DNA from: an uncultured Clostridia bacterium
Lineage (GTDB): Bacteria > Bacillota > Clostridia > Christensenellales > Aristaeellaceae
Assembly: GCA_947166385.1 (NCBI GenBank)
Contig: CAMVEB010000004.1
Coordinates: 62,001-126,000, forward strand
Length of the DNA: 64,000 bases
Reading direction: 5' to 3'
Positions 54,065 through 63,972 of the stretch are shown piece by piece. Under the pieces are notes generated by a model. The model did not search any database. It saw only the letters and a list, made by a program, of their open reading frames with translations, and was not told the DNA's origin. A program made the position numbers and the translations under genes. Position 1 is the first letter of the stretch; every line of letters starts with the position of its first letter.

Positions 54065-54871
54065 TTAATTTAACTGTTGCGGTTCCCGGGAACGCACGGC
54101 AGCTTTTTGTTTCCGCGCTTTTCTTTCGCGCCGGATACGTTTTTGGGCATTTTCAGATATTTCCGTATGTATCTTCGAGCGAAGCTTTTTCCCTTGCAAA
54201 TACCCGCATCCATAAGCGACAGAAGGCAAAAGTAAAATGAGAGGACTGATCTTTTCTATAAATAATAGCCCATCTTTGTTCTCTGCTCCTGCAATATTAA
54301 CAAAAGGCATAATACTGATACGAACAAAAATCCTAACCGCATCCAAAAAACCTATGCCGCCAGGATTCGTGTAAGCTACAAGCGGTTTCCCAATTTCGGT
54401 CCTTCTGATATAATTTTCCATCCAATCCGGAAGCAGTCCTGATCCTGTGACAGTTTTCGTTGCTGTGAAAGAAAGAATAAAAGCAGGTATCAGAATGACA
54501 ATCACGCCAAGGAATCCGGTAACAAACCCTTTTGCGGGATGATACGGTAACCGTCTCTCCTGTTCAGTAGCCGGTTCACCTTTTTCCAGATGCTGATAAA
54601 GGATTTCTCCTTTTGCGACAGCATCGGTTCCATGATCAGCTCCTCTGTTATACAGAACTGCAAGAATTAATCCTTCAATAATGATATTGACGGCAATGCG
54701 AATGATTTTATTCTGGAAGCCTGCCATGGAACACACAACAAAAACCATAAATAATAGAACCAGGATAAGTCCAAAAAACTTGGCCGCATTTTTTAATGTG
54801 TTTTCATCGATCGGTTTTCCCATAAGAAAAGGCTTTGTCACCGGCGTACTCTTTTGTTTTTTTGAGTTCAT
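54065..54871 (-). CDS. Integral membrane protein of unknown function
   Basis: 268 aa. Four or more likely membrane segments (about 32-52, 60-78, 112-134 and 207-228) separated by polar loops, and a very basic C-terminus (ENAQKRIRRERKARKQKAAVRSREPQQ). ATG 2 bp after the alr stop with AAAGGGGGA upstream. Lies between alr and rsmD in an otherwise housekeeping operon. No family recognised. Confidence 0.75.
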   Translation of the reverse strand: MNSKKQKSTPVTKPFLMGKPIDENTLKNAAKFFGLILVLLFMVFVVCSMAGFQNKIIRIAVNIIIEGLILAVLYNRGADHGTDAVAKGEILYQHLEKGEPATEQERRLPYHPAKGFVTGFLGVIVILIPAFILSFTATKTVTGSGLLPDWMENYIRRTEIGKPLVAYTNPGGIGFLDAVRIFVRISIMPFVNIAGAENKDGLLFIEKISPLILLLPSVAYGCGYLQGKKLRSKIHTEISENAQKRIRRERKARKQKAAVRSREPQQLN

Positions 54872-54872
54872 C

Positions 54873-56003
54873 TCATTTATCCCCCTTTAAAGATTCTTTT
54901 TCCCAATCATATATTCTCTCTACACGGCTTCCCGCACTAAGCAGGATCTCATAACAAATGGTATCGCTCCAGTTTGCGATATCTTCTGCAGTAATCTGCT
55001 CATTTCCGTCTTCTCCCATCAGAACAACTTCATCTTCAGGAAGTGCTTCAGGAATATCACTGATATCTGCCATCATCTGATCCATACAGATCCGGCCAAC
55101 AATTTTTGCCCGTTTTCCATGAATCAGTACCTCTGCACATGAACCGGCATTCCTATGATAACCATCGGCATATCCGCATGTTACAGTGGCAATCCTCGTG
55201 TTTTTTTTGGTGACATATTTCCTTCCGTAACTGATATAACACCCGCTGGGGAGTTCTTTTATATAACTTATTTTCGCTGTCCAACGCATACATGGCTTTA
55301 GGGAAAGATTCTGAAAAACCGGTGGATATCCATACATGCTTATTCCTACCCTAACCAGATCAAGAGAACACTCCGGTTTTTTATGTATCGCCGCAGAATT
55401 GGAACAATGCCTGATGATTCCTTTGGGCAGATCCGCCGTCATATTCAGAAAACGCTGATATTGTTCCTCCGTATATTGATCTCCTTCCAAACCATCATCA
55501 GCGTCAGAAAAATGAGTAAACACTCCGGACAGGCAAATTTGATCAGATTTTTCAGTTTCTTCGAGCACATCATTCCTTTCTTCCATTGTTCGAACGCCGA
55601 TGCGTCCCATCCCAGTATCAATTTTCAAGTGGATTTCTGCCACTTTGCCAAGCATCTGTGCTGCTTTTTCGCATAATTGGACCATCCGCGGGGAACAGAC
55701 TGTCTGAATAAGATTCCACTCAACTCCTTCTTGAACATCCTCTTCAGTAACAGCTCCAAGCACAAGAATTGGTGCATCAATCCCTTTCTTCCGTAAATAA
55801 ACGCCTTCTGATACAGAGGCAACCGCAAGCATATCTGCGCCGGCAGATAACACTGTTTTTGACACTTCTTCTGCCCCATGTCCGTATGCATCAGCCTTAA
55901 CCACAGCCATAATCTTAATCGAAGCCGCCAGTGCTTTTCGAATGGTATGCATATTATGGCTGATCTGATTCAGCAGAATCACCCGTTGATTGCGAGGATG
56001 CAT
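54873..56003 (-). CDS. alr: Alanine racemase
   Basis: 376 aa. PLP-binding Lys in MAVVKADAYGHGAEEV near residue 36, RVGISMYGYPP, and the second catalytic region GYADGYHRNAGSCAEVLIHGKRAKIVGRICMDQMM, with the catalytic Tyr. Makes D-Ala for peptidoglycan. The ATG at 56003 is best placed 10 nt after GAGGGGA; a GTG overlapping the murC stop lacks spacing. Directly follows murC. Confidence 0.95.
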   Translation of the reverse strand: MHPRNQRVILLNQISHNMHTIRKALAASIKIMAVVKADAYGHGAEEVSKTVLSAGADMLAVASVSEGVYLRKKGIDAPILVLGAVTEEDVQEGVEWNLIQTVCSPRMVQLCEKAAQMLGKVAEIHLKIDTGMGRIGVRTMEERNDVLEETEKSDQICLSGVFTHFSDADDGLEGDQYTEEQYQRFLNMTADLPKGIIRHCSNSAAIHKKPECSLDLVRVGISMYGYPPVFQNLSLKPCMRWTAKISYIKELPSGCYISYGRKYVTKKNTRIATVTCGYADGYHRNAGSCAEVLIHGKRAKIVGRICMDQMMADISDIPEALPEDEVVLMGEDGNEQITAEDIANWSDTICYEILLSAGSRVERIYDWEKESLKGDK

Positions 56004-56008
56004 CCGAA

Positions 56009-57421
56009 TCACTTCCCCTCTTTTTTCAGGTTCATTTCATGCTGGTGTATCTGTTCATTCAAAAGGTTAATATCTCCGCATCCCATAGTAATTACAAGAT
56101 CTCCTTCTTTCCAATTTGAACGAAGGAATTCCTCCGTTTCGTCAAAAGAAGGGGTCCATCTTGCTCTCAAGCCATTACGGATCATGCCTTCAACAATCAT
56201 CCCGCTGTTTAGATCACCCGGATCCGGCTCGCGAGCTGCGCATATATCTGTAACAAGCGTAAAATCCGCCTCTTCCGTGCAGGTCAGGTATTGTTTGAAC
56301 AATGTTCTTACTCTACTGAAAGTATGAGGTTGCATAACAGCCCACAGTCTGCCCCGGCAGCGTTTTCTGGCAATAGAAATGGCATTCCTCATTTCCACTG
56401 GATTGTGGCCGTAATCATGGAATATTTCAACTCCGTCAATAATATCCGTCAATTCAAATCGTCTATGAGCACCGACGAAATGACTGAGTGTTTCCGCCGC
56501 TGACTGCGGATCAACTCCCAGTTCAACGGACGCTGCAATGGCAGCCAGCCCATTTAACCTGTTGAAAGAGCCCGGCACCCCCATCCTGACGTGTGCTGTT
56601 GTTACTCCATCGTGTATCAGGTCAAAAGAAGAATAACCTCTTTCATCTTCATTCAAGTGAGAAAGTGTCCAGTGATTCGTTTCTGAATCGCCAAAAAAAA
56701 CCTTTCTGCAGCATAGTTTCTCAATCTGACGGCGAACGCGCGGATCATCCCCGTTCCCAATGGCAACTCCGTTTTCAGGAATCTTCTTCAGATATTGTCC
56801 AAAAGTTTCTTCAATTTCATCAATATCGCTGTAGCAATCCAGATGATCAGCATCTATGTTCAAAACAACTGCGACTGTAGGATGCATTTTCAGGAACGAA
56901 CGATTGAATTCGCATGCTTCGGCAATAAAAATCCCGCTGTGCCCGACACGAGTACTTCCTCCGATCGCATCCAGCCGTCCTCCGATGTGAATACTGGGAT
57001 CCATATGGTTTTCAAGAAGGATTTGACTGATCATCGATGTCACAGTTGTTTTTCCATGTGCGCCGCATACACCAACCGCTTTGGGGAATCCTTCCATCAG
57101 CTGACCCAATAATTCGGCTCTTTCAATAGAAGGAATATGAAGCCGTGCAGCTTCTTTTCTCTCCGGATTACTGGTTGGAATGGCGGCAGAATAGACAATT
57201 AAATCAGCGCCATGAACGTTTTCTGCCTGATGTCCTATCATGACCCTGCATCCTTTTTCCCGAACATGCGGAATCAGATATCCTTCATCACGATCGCTGC
57301 CGGATACAGTATAACCCTGATCAACAAGCATCTCAGCAAGACCGCTCATACTGCTTCCGCCGATTCCAATCAGATGAACTCTTTTCTCTTTGAAATCACT
57401 GATTCTGATACTGTCTTCCAT
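56009..57421 (-). CDS. murC: UDP-N-acetylmuramate-L-alanine ligase MurC
   Basis: 470 aa. N-terminal UDP-binding VHLIGIGGSSMSGLAEML, ATP-binding GAHGKTTVTSMI, central FIAEACEFNRSFL and NIDADHLDCY, C-terminal HDYGHNPVEMRNAI. Adds L-Ala to UDP-MurNAc. Followed within a few bases by alr, so L-Ala ligation and D-Ala supply are expressed together. Confidence 0.97.
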   Translation of the reverse strand: MEDSIRISDFKEKRVHLIGIGGSSMSGLAEMLVDQGYTVSGSDRDEGYLIPHVREKGCRVMIGHQAENVHGADLIVYSAAIPTSNPERKEAARLHIPSIERAELLGQLMEGFPKAVGVCGAHGKTTVTSMISQILLENHMDPSIHIGGRLDAIGGSTRVGHSGIFIAEACEFNRSFLKMHPTVAVVLNIDADHLDCYSDIDEIEETFGQYLKKIPENGVAIGNGDDPRVRRQIEKLCCRKVFFGDSETNHWTLSHLNEDERGYSSFDLIHDGVTTAHVRMGVPGSFNRLNGLAAIAASVELGVDPQSAAETLSHFVGAHRRFELTDIIDGVEIFHDYGHNPVEMRNAISIARKRCRGRLWAVMQPHTFSRVRTLFKQYLTCTEEADFTLVTDICAAREPDPGDLNSGMIVEGMIRNGLRARWTPSFDETEEFLRSNWKEGDLVITMGCGDINLLNEQIHQHEMNLKKEGK

Positions 57422-57453
57422 GCAAATCCGCTTCCTTTCGGGAAAATATTGTC

Positions 57454-57741
57454 TTACTCAATCTCAATCCTGGGCTTTTCGCGGCTTGGTCTGAAAAGAA
57501 CGAATCTGCGCCCGATTTGCTGAATAGGCTCTGCTCCCGTTTTTTCGCACAATTCGGATAAAGCTTCCCTCGCATTCAGGGGAGCGCCTTGCTGAACACA
57601 CCCTTTGATCAGTTCCCTTGCTTCCAGTGCATCGCAACACTCTTTGATTGTTGCATCTGTAATACCGTCTTTACCAATATACAGAATGGTGTCCAGCGTA
57701 TTAGCCATTCCCCTGAGTTTTGCTCTTTGTTTCCCAGCCAT
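57454..57741 (-). CDS. yhbY: YhbY family RNA-binding protein (CRM domain)
   Basis: 95 aa from the ATG at 57741 with AGGAAAGAGAGG upstream. CRM signature: KLRGMANTLDTILYIGKDGITDATIKECCDALEARELIKGCV with the GKxG-like loop and IQQIGRRFVLFRPS. Associated with pre-50S ribosomal particles. Next to obg, as in many Firmicutes. Confidence 0.94.
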   Translation of the reverse strand: MAGKQRAKLRGMANTLDTILYIGKDGITDATIKECCDALEARELIKGCVQQGAPLNAREALSELCEKTGAEPIQQIGRRFVLFRPSREKPRIEIE

Positions 57742-57766
57742 TTTTTCCTCTCTTTCCTGCGGGAAA

Positions 57767-59035
57767 TTACTCCACAAAATCAAATTCCATTTCGCCGATT
57801 CTGACAGTCGACCCTTCCTTTGCTCCTTTTTCTCGCAGAGCATCAATAACACCAGTTTTTCTGAGCGTTCTGTGGAACCAGTTCAGGCTTTCATAATCAT
57901 CAAAATTCACACTTTCAATCAGCCTTTCAACACCGGATCCAACCACTGCAAATATGGATCCTTCCATCACAATTTCATATTCATCACATGGATGATCCTG
58001 ATCAATCTCAACCTCTGCTTCATAATGTAGAACCGGAGGAAGAGACTCCAGCATTTTTGCTGTTTCATCTAGCAAAGGTTCAAATCCTTCATGGGTTGCA
58101 GCGCTGACAGGAAAAACAGGACATCCCATACCTTCTGCGAGGATCTGCATCCTTTTCAGGTTTTCCTGTGCGCCTGGCAAATCCATTTTGTTGCATACAA
58201 TAATCTGCGGCAATCCGGACAGCTCTCCATATTGATCAAGCTCTGAATTAATCATATCAAGATCATCTACCGGATCTCTTCCTTCAGATCCGGAAATATC
58301 AATGACATGGAGCAGCAATCTGGTTCTTTCTACATGCCGTAAAAAATCATGCCCAAGCCCTGCTCCTTCAGCTGCACCTTCAATCAGGCCAGGAATATCA
58401 GCAAGAACAATATCTTTGCCAAATCGTCTGATAATACCGAGGTTTGGCGTCAATGTAGTAAAATGATAATTTCCAATCTTAGGCTTCGCACTGGTGACGA
58501 TACTGAGAATAGAGCTTTTTCCGACATTTGGATAACCGATCAGTCCAACATCGGCGATGGTCTTCAGTTCCAGACATAATATATGAGGAATTGTTTTAGC
58601 TCCGGGTTTTGCAAAATTAGGTGCCTGACGTGTCGATGTGGCAAAATGCTGATTCCCCCATCCTCCTTTTCCGCCTCTCAGGAGAACACGTTTTTCCCCG
58701 CCTGTATCCATATCGGCGAGAATCAGCCCAGTTTCATCATCGCGTATGACCGTCCCCAGAGGCACTTTGATCAGCAAATCTTCTCCGCATTTTCCCGTAC
58801 ATCTGTTTGCTGATCCGTCCTCACCGTTTTCAGCATAATATTTGTTTCGAAAGCGGAAATCGAGCAGTGTATGCATATTCTCATCTGCAATGAAAACAAC
58901 ATTGCCGCCTCGTCCTCCGTCACCTCCGTCAGGACCGCCGTTCATAACATATTTTTCTCTGTGAAACGACGCTGAACCGTTTCCTCCGTTTCCGGCTTTT
59001 GCCGTTATTTTAACATGATCAACAAAATTATTCAT
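57767..59035 (-). CDS. obg: GTPase Obg/CgtA
   Basis: 422 aa. Gly-rich N-terminal Obg fold (AKAGNGGNGSASFHREKYVMNGGPDGGDGGRGGNV), GTPase domain with G1 GYPNVGKSS, G3 DIPGLIEGAAEGAGLG and G4 NKMD, and a C-terminal OCT domain. A 50S assembly GTPase tied to (p)ppGpp and growth control. rplU and rpmA, its common upstream partners, are not here; UPF0210 lies upstream instead. Confidence 0.97.
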   Translation of the reverse strand: MNNFVDHVKITAKAGNGGNGSASFHREKYVMNGGPDGGDGGRGGNVVFIADENMHTLLDFRFRNKYYAENGEDGSANRCTGKCGEDLLIKVPLGTVIRDDETGLILADMDTGGEKRVLLRGGKGGWGNQHFATSTRQAPNFAKPGAKTIPHILCLELKTIADVGLIGYPNVGKSSILSIVTSAKPKIGNYHFTTLTPNLGIIRRFGKDIVLADIPGLIEGAAEGAGLGHDFLRHVERTRLLLHVIDISGSEGRDPVDDLDMINSELDQYGELSGLPQIIVCNKMDLPGAQENLKRMQILAEGMGCPVFPVSAATHEGFEPLLDETAKMLESLPPVLHYEAEVEIDQDHPCDEYEIVMEGSIFAVVGSGVERLIESVNFDDYESLNWFHRTLRKTGVIDALREKGAKEGSTVRIGEMEFDFVE

Positions 59036-59053
59036 AGCTGCCTCTTTATTGTG

Positions 59054-60400
59054 TCAGTTTTTGAGAGAGTGAAGGGGGGCCGGGATCCGACCGCCTCGCG
59101 CGATAAAAGCCTCGTTTCCCTTCGTGTTGACCGGCATGACGGGAGCAAAGCCAAGCAACCCGCCGAATTCAACATGATCACCGGCTTTTTTCCCAACAGC
59201 CGGAATAACCCGCACAGCCGTCGTTTTATTGTTGATAACACCGATCGCAGCTTCATCAGCAATAATTCCGCTGATGGCAGCGGCAGAGGTGTCCCCGGGA
59301 ATGGCTATCATATCCAGTCCGACGGAACAGACACAGGTCATTGCTTCCAGTTTTTCAATCGTCAGCGCCCCGTTTGACGCAGCTTCAATCATACCGATAT
59401 CTTCGCTGACAGGAATAAAAGCGCCGCTTAATCCACCAACATGGTTACTGGCCATCACGCCGCCTTTCTTTACCGCATCATTCAACAGTGCAAGCGCTGC
59501 TGTCGTACCGGGTGCTCCAGCCATTTCAAGCCCCATCTCCATCAGAATGTGGGCTACCGAATCCCCCCGGGCAGGGGTTGGAGCAAGGCTCAGATCCACA
59601 ATTCCGAACGGAATCCGCAATCGTTGGCTGGCTTCTCTTGCGACCATCTGTCCGACACGTGTAAGCTTAAACGCGGTTCTCTTAATGGTTTCAGCAATAA
59701 CATCAAATGGTTCTCCCTTTACTTTTTCCAAAGCCACTTTGACTACTCCGGGACCGGATACACCGACATTTATTGCACATTCGGGTTCGCCGACTCCGCA
59801 AAATGCTCCGGCCATAAAGGGATTATCTTCCACCGCATTGGCAAAAACAACCAGTTTTGCGCACCCAAGACCATCGGTGTCTGCTGTCAGCATGGCTGTC
59901 TTCTTGATGATCTCCCCCATCTCCCTGACAGCATTCATATTAATACCGGCTCTTGTTGAAGCGACATTCACGCTTGCGCACAAAAGATGAGTTTCACTTA
60001 AAACTTCCGGAATGGATGCCAGAAGTCTTTCGTCTGCCAATGTGGCGCCTTTTTGCATCAGGGCAGAATATCCGCCAAGAAAATTAACACCCACCTCCGT
60101 TGCAGCTTGATCCAGAGCGATGGCAATCGGTTTGGGATCAGCTTGGCAGATTAAACTGACAGGAGTGACGCTGATTCGTTTGTTTACAATAGGAATTCCA
60201 AATTCAGTTTCAATTTCGCAGCCGACACGAACCAGATTTTTTGCGGTTCGGCATATTTTATCGTAAACCTTTGATGCGCATTTTTTGGCATCTGGATCCG
60301 AGCAATCAAGCAAATTGATTCCAAGTGTGATTGTTCGGATATCAAAGTTTTCCTCCTGAATCATCCTCATTGTCTGGAGGATTTCACCTGTTTCAATCAT
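59054..60400 (-). CDS. UPF0210/PFL family protein (DUF711)
   Basis: 448 aa. Whole-length match to the family pattern: N-terminal [48 protein letters not shown]-type stretch, [20 protein letters not shown], and C-terminal [33 protein letters not shown] structure of a homologue exists but the biochemical role is not known to me. Paired with the ACT protein gene 15 bp upstream, the usual arrangement. Confidence 0.93.
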   Translation of the reverse strand: MIETGEILQTMRMIQEENFDIRTITLGINLLDCSDPDAKKCASKVYDKICRTAKNLVRVGCEIETEFGIPIVNKRISVTPVSLICQADPKPIAIALDQAATEVGVNFLGGYSALMQKGATLADERLLASIPEVLSETHLLCASVNVASTRAGINMNAVREMGEIIKKTAMLTADTDGLGCAKLVVFANAVEDNPFMAGAFCGVGEPECAINVGVSGPGVVKVALEKVKGEPFDVIAETIKRTAFKLTRVGQMVAREASQRLRIPFGIVDLSLAPTPARGDSVAHILMEMGLEMAGAPGTTAALALLNDAVKKGGVMASNHVGGLSGAFIPVSEDIGMIEAASNGALTIEKLEAMTCVCSVGLDMIAIPGDTSAAAISGIIADEAAIGVINNKTTAVRVIPAVGKKAGDHVEFGGLLGFAPVMPVNTKGNEAFIARGGRIPAPLHSLKN

Positions 60401-60415
60401 CTGAAAGATCCTCCG

Positions 60416-60688
60416 TCAAATCCTGTGCATGGCATCAAAAATGTCCATACGCTGCATATGAATTGTCATTTTCATTTCTTCTCTGACCGGTTGCAGCCTT
60501 CGGTTGATTTCTTCAAAATCCAGTTTGGCCCCATCGAGATCCACCACCATCAGCATTGTAAAATACCCGCCAAGAATAGTTTGTGAAATATCAAGAATAT
60601 TGATATTCATTTCACTCAGCCGGGTCGCTACTCCGGCAATGATTCCCGTCGTGTCAAGCCCTGTCACAGAAATGAGTGCTTTTGTCAT
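60416..60688 (-). CDS. ACT domain protein (UPF0237)
   Basis: 90 aa, the exact usual family length. One ACT domain: KALISVTGLDTTGIIAGVATRLSEMNINILDISQTILGGYFTMLMVVDL. ACT domains bind amino acids; the ligand here is unknown. ATG at 60688 with GGAGGAA 8 nt before. First gene of a minus-strand run to coaD. Confidence 0.94.
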   Translation of the reverse strand: MTKALISVTGLDTTGIIAGVATRLSEMNINILDISQTILGGYFTMLMVVDLDGAKLDFEEINRRLQPVREEMKMTIHMQRMDIFDAMHRI

Positions 60689-60721
60689 GAAGTCATTTCC
60701 TCCGGCATAAATATTCATATT

Positions 60722-60751
60722 ATTATATTGCTCTGAAAGACCGTTTGTCAA
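60722..60751 (-). promoter_or_regulatory. Promoter of the UPF0237-to-coaD operon
   Basis: Minus strand TTGACA (60746-60751), 18-bp spacer, TATAAT (60722-60727). Confidence 0.75.
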
Positions 60752-60783
60752 TTTCACTTTAAAACAGAGGGATTATGTGGTAT

Positions 60784-60789
60784 TATAAT
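60784..60789 (+). promoter_or_regulatory. Possible -10 box of maf/mre promoter
   Basis: TATAAT, 29 bp before the maf start. I see no good -35 hexamer 16-18 bp upstream. Confidence 0.4.
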
Positions 60790-60817
60790 ATGGTATCTTT
60801 TTTAAGGAGGCTCTTAT

Positions 60818-61390
60818 TTGGAATCGCTGATCCTTGCTTCACATTCTGCCCGCAGAATGGAATTGCTTACTCTCGCCAATATTCCGTTTGAAACTGCTAA
60901 TCCGGAAGTGGACGAATCATGTTCCCTTCCTCCGGGGAAAGCGGTTTCTGTTATCTCAACCCGTAAGGCTCTGAATATCGGAAGATTATTCCCAAATCGA
61001 TTCATTCTGGCCGCAGATACATTGGTCTCTTTAGATGATCAGCCATTTGGAAAGCCTGTTGATGAAGACGATGCCGTTCGAATGTTGAAAATGCTGTCCG
61101 GTAAAACACATCAGGTTTATACCGGCGTAACGGTTATAACCCCGTCCGGTGTGATCCTGACAGAAACCGACACCTCCCATGTGTCCTTTTGTGAAATGAC
61201 AGATCGTGAAATTGTTTCCTATGTTCACTCCGGTGAGCCGATGGACAAAGCAGGCAGTTATGCGGTTCAGGGACGGGCTGCCTTATGGATTACCCGTATC
61301 GAGGGCAGTTACTCTTCTGTAATGGGGCTTCCGCTCCATCTTGTTTATTTCATGTTGAATCAGGGTGGCTATCAGTTTTCTTTTGATTAA
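60818..61390 (+). CDS. maf: Maf family nucleotide pyrophosphatase
   Basis: 190 aa. N-terminal LILASHSARRMELL, catalytic region AADTLVSLDDQPFGKP, LSGKTHQVYTGVTV, and the MDKAGSYAVQGRAALWITRIEGSYSSVMGLPLHLV signature. Hydrolyses modified or canonical NTPs to NMPs. TTG start with AAGGAGG 7 nt before. maf before mreB is conserved in Firmicutes; radC, often between them, is absent. Confidence 0.96.
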   Translation: MESLILASHSARRMELLTLANIPFETANPEVDESCSLPPGKAVSVISTRKALNIGRLFPNRFILAADTLVSLDDQPFGKPVDEDDAVRMLKMLSGKTHQVYTGVTVITPSGVILTETDTSHVSFCEMTDREIVSYVHSGEPMDKAGSYAVQGRAALWITRIEGSYSSVMGLPLHLVYFMLNQGGYQFSFD

Positions 61391-61412
61391 GTTGGAAAAG
61401 GAAGGTTTGACT

Positions 61413-62444
61413 ATGCCGTTTTGGGCTCCTGATATCGGTATTGATCTCGGAACTGAAAATGTCAGTCTTTATGTTCGGGGACGCGGCGTTATTATTTCCG
61501 AGCCTGCACTGGTGGTTCTTGATCGTGAAAACCGCCATTCTGTCCAGGCTGTAGGAGATGAAGCGGTTTTTCTTCTCGGCCGTTCTCCGAACCGTCTTAT
61601 TCCTGTATATCCTATTAAAAACGGTCAGGTCGCCGATTTTGACATTGCTGAATTGATGCTGAAATATTTTATCCGCAAGGCAATTGGCGTTTCCTATCTT
61701 GGGAAGCCGCGTGTCATCCTTTCCGTTCCGTGCAATCTCGATGATGTGAATAGAAAAGCTTTAACGGAAGCGATACGGTTTGCAGGAGCAAAACATGTTT
61801 TCCTTGTAGAAAAGCCTTTTGCTGCCGCCATCGGAACCGGCCTCCCAGTTTATGAGCCGGTTGGAAACCTTGTTGTCGACATTGGCGCCGGAACCACAGA
61901 CGTCGCAGTCATTTCACTTGGCGGTTTGGTTGTCTCCCAGAGTGTCCAGGTTGGCGGTAACAAGTTTGATGAAGCTCTGATCGAATACCTTAGAAAAGAA
62001 TGCAGTATTCTGATCGGAAATCAAACCGCTGAGAATATAAAAAAAGATCTTGCAACCGCATTGCCGCTTGAAGAGTCCCGATCCATCATCGTTCGCGGAA
62101 TTAACCAGCTTAACACTTCGGCCGGTACTGTTTCTTTTTCTTCCTCTCAGGCATATGACGCTGTCAAAGGTCCATGCGCTGCCATCGTAAAGGCAGTTCG
62201 CTGGGTTCTGGAAAGAACTCCTCCTGAACTCGCTGCTGATATAATGCGCGGCGGAATCCATTTAACCGGCGATGGTGCTCGGTTATTTGCTTTGGATCGT
62301 TATATTTCAGAGAATATCGGAATTCCCGTTCTTCTTGCCCGCGATCCGGGAGATTGTTGTATTCTCGGTGTTGGATACCTGACTGAAAACATTCAGCTTG
62401 TCTCACCTCAGAACAAGCGCTCTTCGAAACCTACGTTTGCCTGA
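61413..62444 (+). CDS. mreB: Rod shape-determining protein MreB
   Basis: 343 aa actin homologue. DIGIDLGTENVSLYVRGRGV (phosphate 1), VDIGAGTTDVAVISLGG (phosphate 2) and HLTGDGARLFALDRYI (adenosine site, usually LTGGGALL); MPVYEP and KAIGV regions also match. Filament that guides lateral wall synthesis with MreC/MreD. ATG at 61413 with AAGGAAGG upstream. Confidence 0.95.
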   Translation: MPFWAPDIGIDLGTENVSLYVRGRGVIISEPALVVLDRENRHSVQAVGDEAVFLLGRSPNRLIPVYPIKNGQVADFDIAELMLKYFIRKAIGVSYLGKPRVILSVPCNLDDVNRKALTEAIRFAGAKHVFLVEKPFAAAIGTGLPVYEPVGNLVVDIGAGTTDVAVISLGGLVVSQSVQVGGNKFDEALIEYLRKECSILIGNQTAENIKKDLATALPLEESRSIIVRGINQLNTSAGTVSFSSSQAYDAVKGPCAAIVKAVRWVLERTPPELAADIMRGGIHLTGDGARLFALDRYISENIGIPVLLARDPGDCCILGVGYLTENIQLVSPQNKRSSKPTFA

Positions 62445-62468
62445 TTCTTTAGGAGGTGATAAAGTCTT

Positions 62469-63971
62469 ATGGCTCGTGTTCGCCGCAGGCTGCAGCCGAC
62501 AGAAGATCCCCGTCCTGTCGTCACGGATGATTTTATCTATGAAACTCCGGATGAAGATGTATCTGCCGGATCAGACACTCCCGAAGAAGCACTCAGAAAA
62601 CTGGAGCGTTCCGTACAGGCAGACACCCAGGCTGCATCTAATCTGTCTGATCTTGAAAAAGATGCTTCTGCCTCCGAGTCGCAGAAGCAGCAAAAAGTCT
62701 ATTCTTCCGGTATCATGCTGGATGATGATCTGAATCCAATCCATCCGGATAAGAAATCTCGTCGTTCTCATCCTTTCTTGCGTGGACTGATCCTGACGCT
62801 TATTACTCTTTCCCTTCTGCTTGTAGCCGCCTCTTATGTTTTTCACCGCGTCGCTCCGAATCTTTCCTTTCTGGCCGTACCGGAAAATGCTGTCAGCTCT
62901 GTCATCACACCTGTCCAGTCTTTTTTCTCCGGTTTCACAGAATCCATTGCTAATTATTTCCGTTCCATAAAATTGAGAAATAATATTGAATCGGCATATA
63001 ACGCGCTCCGGGCGGAAAATGAACAGCTGGTTTATAAAGCAATGCTTGCTGACGAGCTTCAGCAGACGCTGTCCCAATATGAGGATCTTTCCGATGAAAT
63101 TGCCGCGAACGCAAATATGCGGCCGATCGTTGCTACTGTCATCGGGAAATCTGATTCTAATTACTTCTCTACCATGACAATCAACAAAGGAACAGATGAC
63201 GGAGTGGAAGACTATATGGCGGTTACCATTTCAGGTGCCTTGGTCGGCTATACAGAAAATACCCAGGCCCATAAGGCAACTGTCCGGACGATTATTGATT
63301 CCAATGCTTCGATTGCAGCCTTGATTCAATCTTCCCGCGACCAGGGCACGGTTCGTGGCACCTTGGGCATTGATGGAACGCCGCTTTGCCGGATGTATTA
63401 TCTGCCGGATGACAATTTGCCCCGTCCGGGCGATCTTGTTGTTACCTCCGGGGTTGGTTTTTCTTTCCCCAAAGGGATTCCGATCGGAGTGGTCCGGGAA
63501 AGCACCCGCGGAATGGATTCCAATAAACAGTATATCGTTCTTGAACCTCAGGTGGATTTTCAGCATCTGGAATATGTCATTGTTTTGCGGTATAAACCTC
63601 AGGCGGAAGCTGTTGAGGGCCGTGATAACAAAAAAACCGAAGTTGAACTGATTCCGATGGCTACTGCCAGGCCATCGCCTGAAATTCCTCAGATCGCTGC
63701 ATCTCTTTTTGATTCTCCTACGTTCGGGCCTGAATCAGCGACAGAAAAGCCCACCGAATCGCCAACTCCTGAACCCACCGAAACCGTTACTCCGACCCCC
63801 GTCCCCACGCCAACTTCTGTACCAACTCCTTATGTCACGCCTCTGGAGTATCAGGTTGTCCATCTTTATGATGAACCAACTGCCACCCCAACCCCAACCC
63901 TCGCGCCAACCTCCACGCCATATTTCACTCCCGATCCCGCCGGAATGACCTACGAAGGAGAGGAGGAGTGA
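62469..63971 (+). CDS. mreC: Rod shape-determining protein MreC with long N- and C-terminal extensions
   Basis: 500 aa, against about 280-300 for typical MreC. A cytoplasmic, acidic N-terminal region (1 to about 95), one membrane helix (about 98-118), a coiled coil (about 165-205) and the double beta-barrel MreC domain (about 215-375: VIGKSDSNYFSTMTINKG, GDLVVTSGVGFSFPKGIPIG). The last 110 residues are Pro/Thr/Glu rich (TPEPTETVTPTPVPTP and similar). RBS AGGAGGTGAT. It lies between mreB and a probable mreD. Confidence 0.92.
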   Translation: MARVRRRLQPTEDPRPVVTDDFIYETPDEDVSAGSDTPEEALRKLERSVQADTQAASNLSDLEKDASASESQKQQKVYSSGIMLDDDLNPIHPDKKSRRSHPFLRGLILTLITLSLLLVAASYVFHRVAPNLSFLAVPENAVSSVITPVQSFFSGFTESIANYFRSIKLRNNIESAYNALRAENEQLVYKAMLADELQQTLSQYEDLSDEIAANANMRPIVATVIGKSDSNYFSTMTINKGTDDGVEDYMAVTISGALVGYTENTQAHKATVRTIIDSNASIAALIQSSRDQGTVRGTLGIDGTPLCRMYYLPDDNLPRPGDLVVTSGVGFSFPKGIPIGVVRESTRGMDSNKQYIVLEPQVDFQHLEYVIVLRYKPQAEAVEGRDNKKTEVELIPMATARPSPEIPQIAASLFDSPTFGPESATEKPTESPTPEPTETVTPTPVPTPTSVPTPYVTPLEYQVVHLYDEPTATPTPTLAPTSTPYFTPDPAGMTYEGEEE

Positions 63972-63972
63972 T

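Noticed and set aside
59229-59990. 253-residue plus-strand open frame
   Set aside because: Lies antisense within the UPF0210 gene, has repetitive Ala/Ser/Pro composition and no recognisable domain.
63760-63950. Pro/Thr codon repeats in mreC as a tandem repeat locus
   Set aside because: The amino-acid pattern is repetitive but the DNA units are irregular, so slippage-type variation is not supported.
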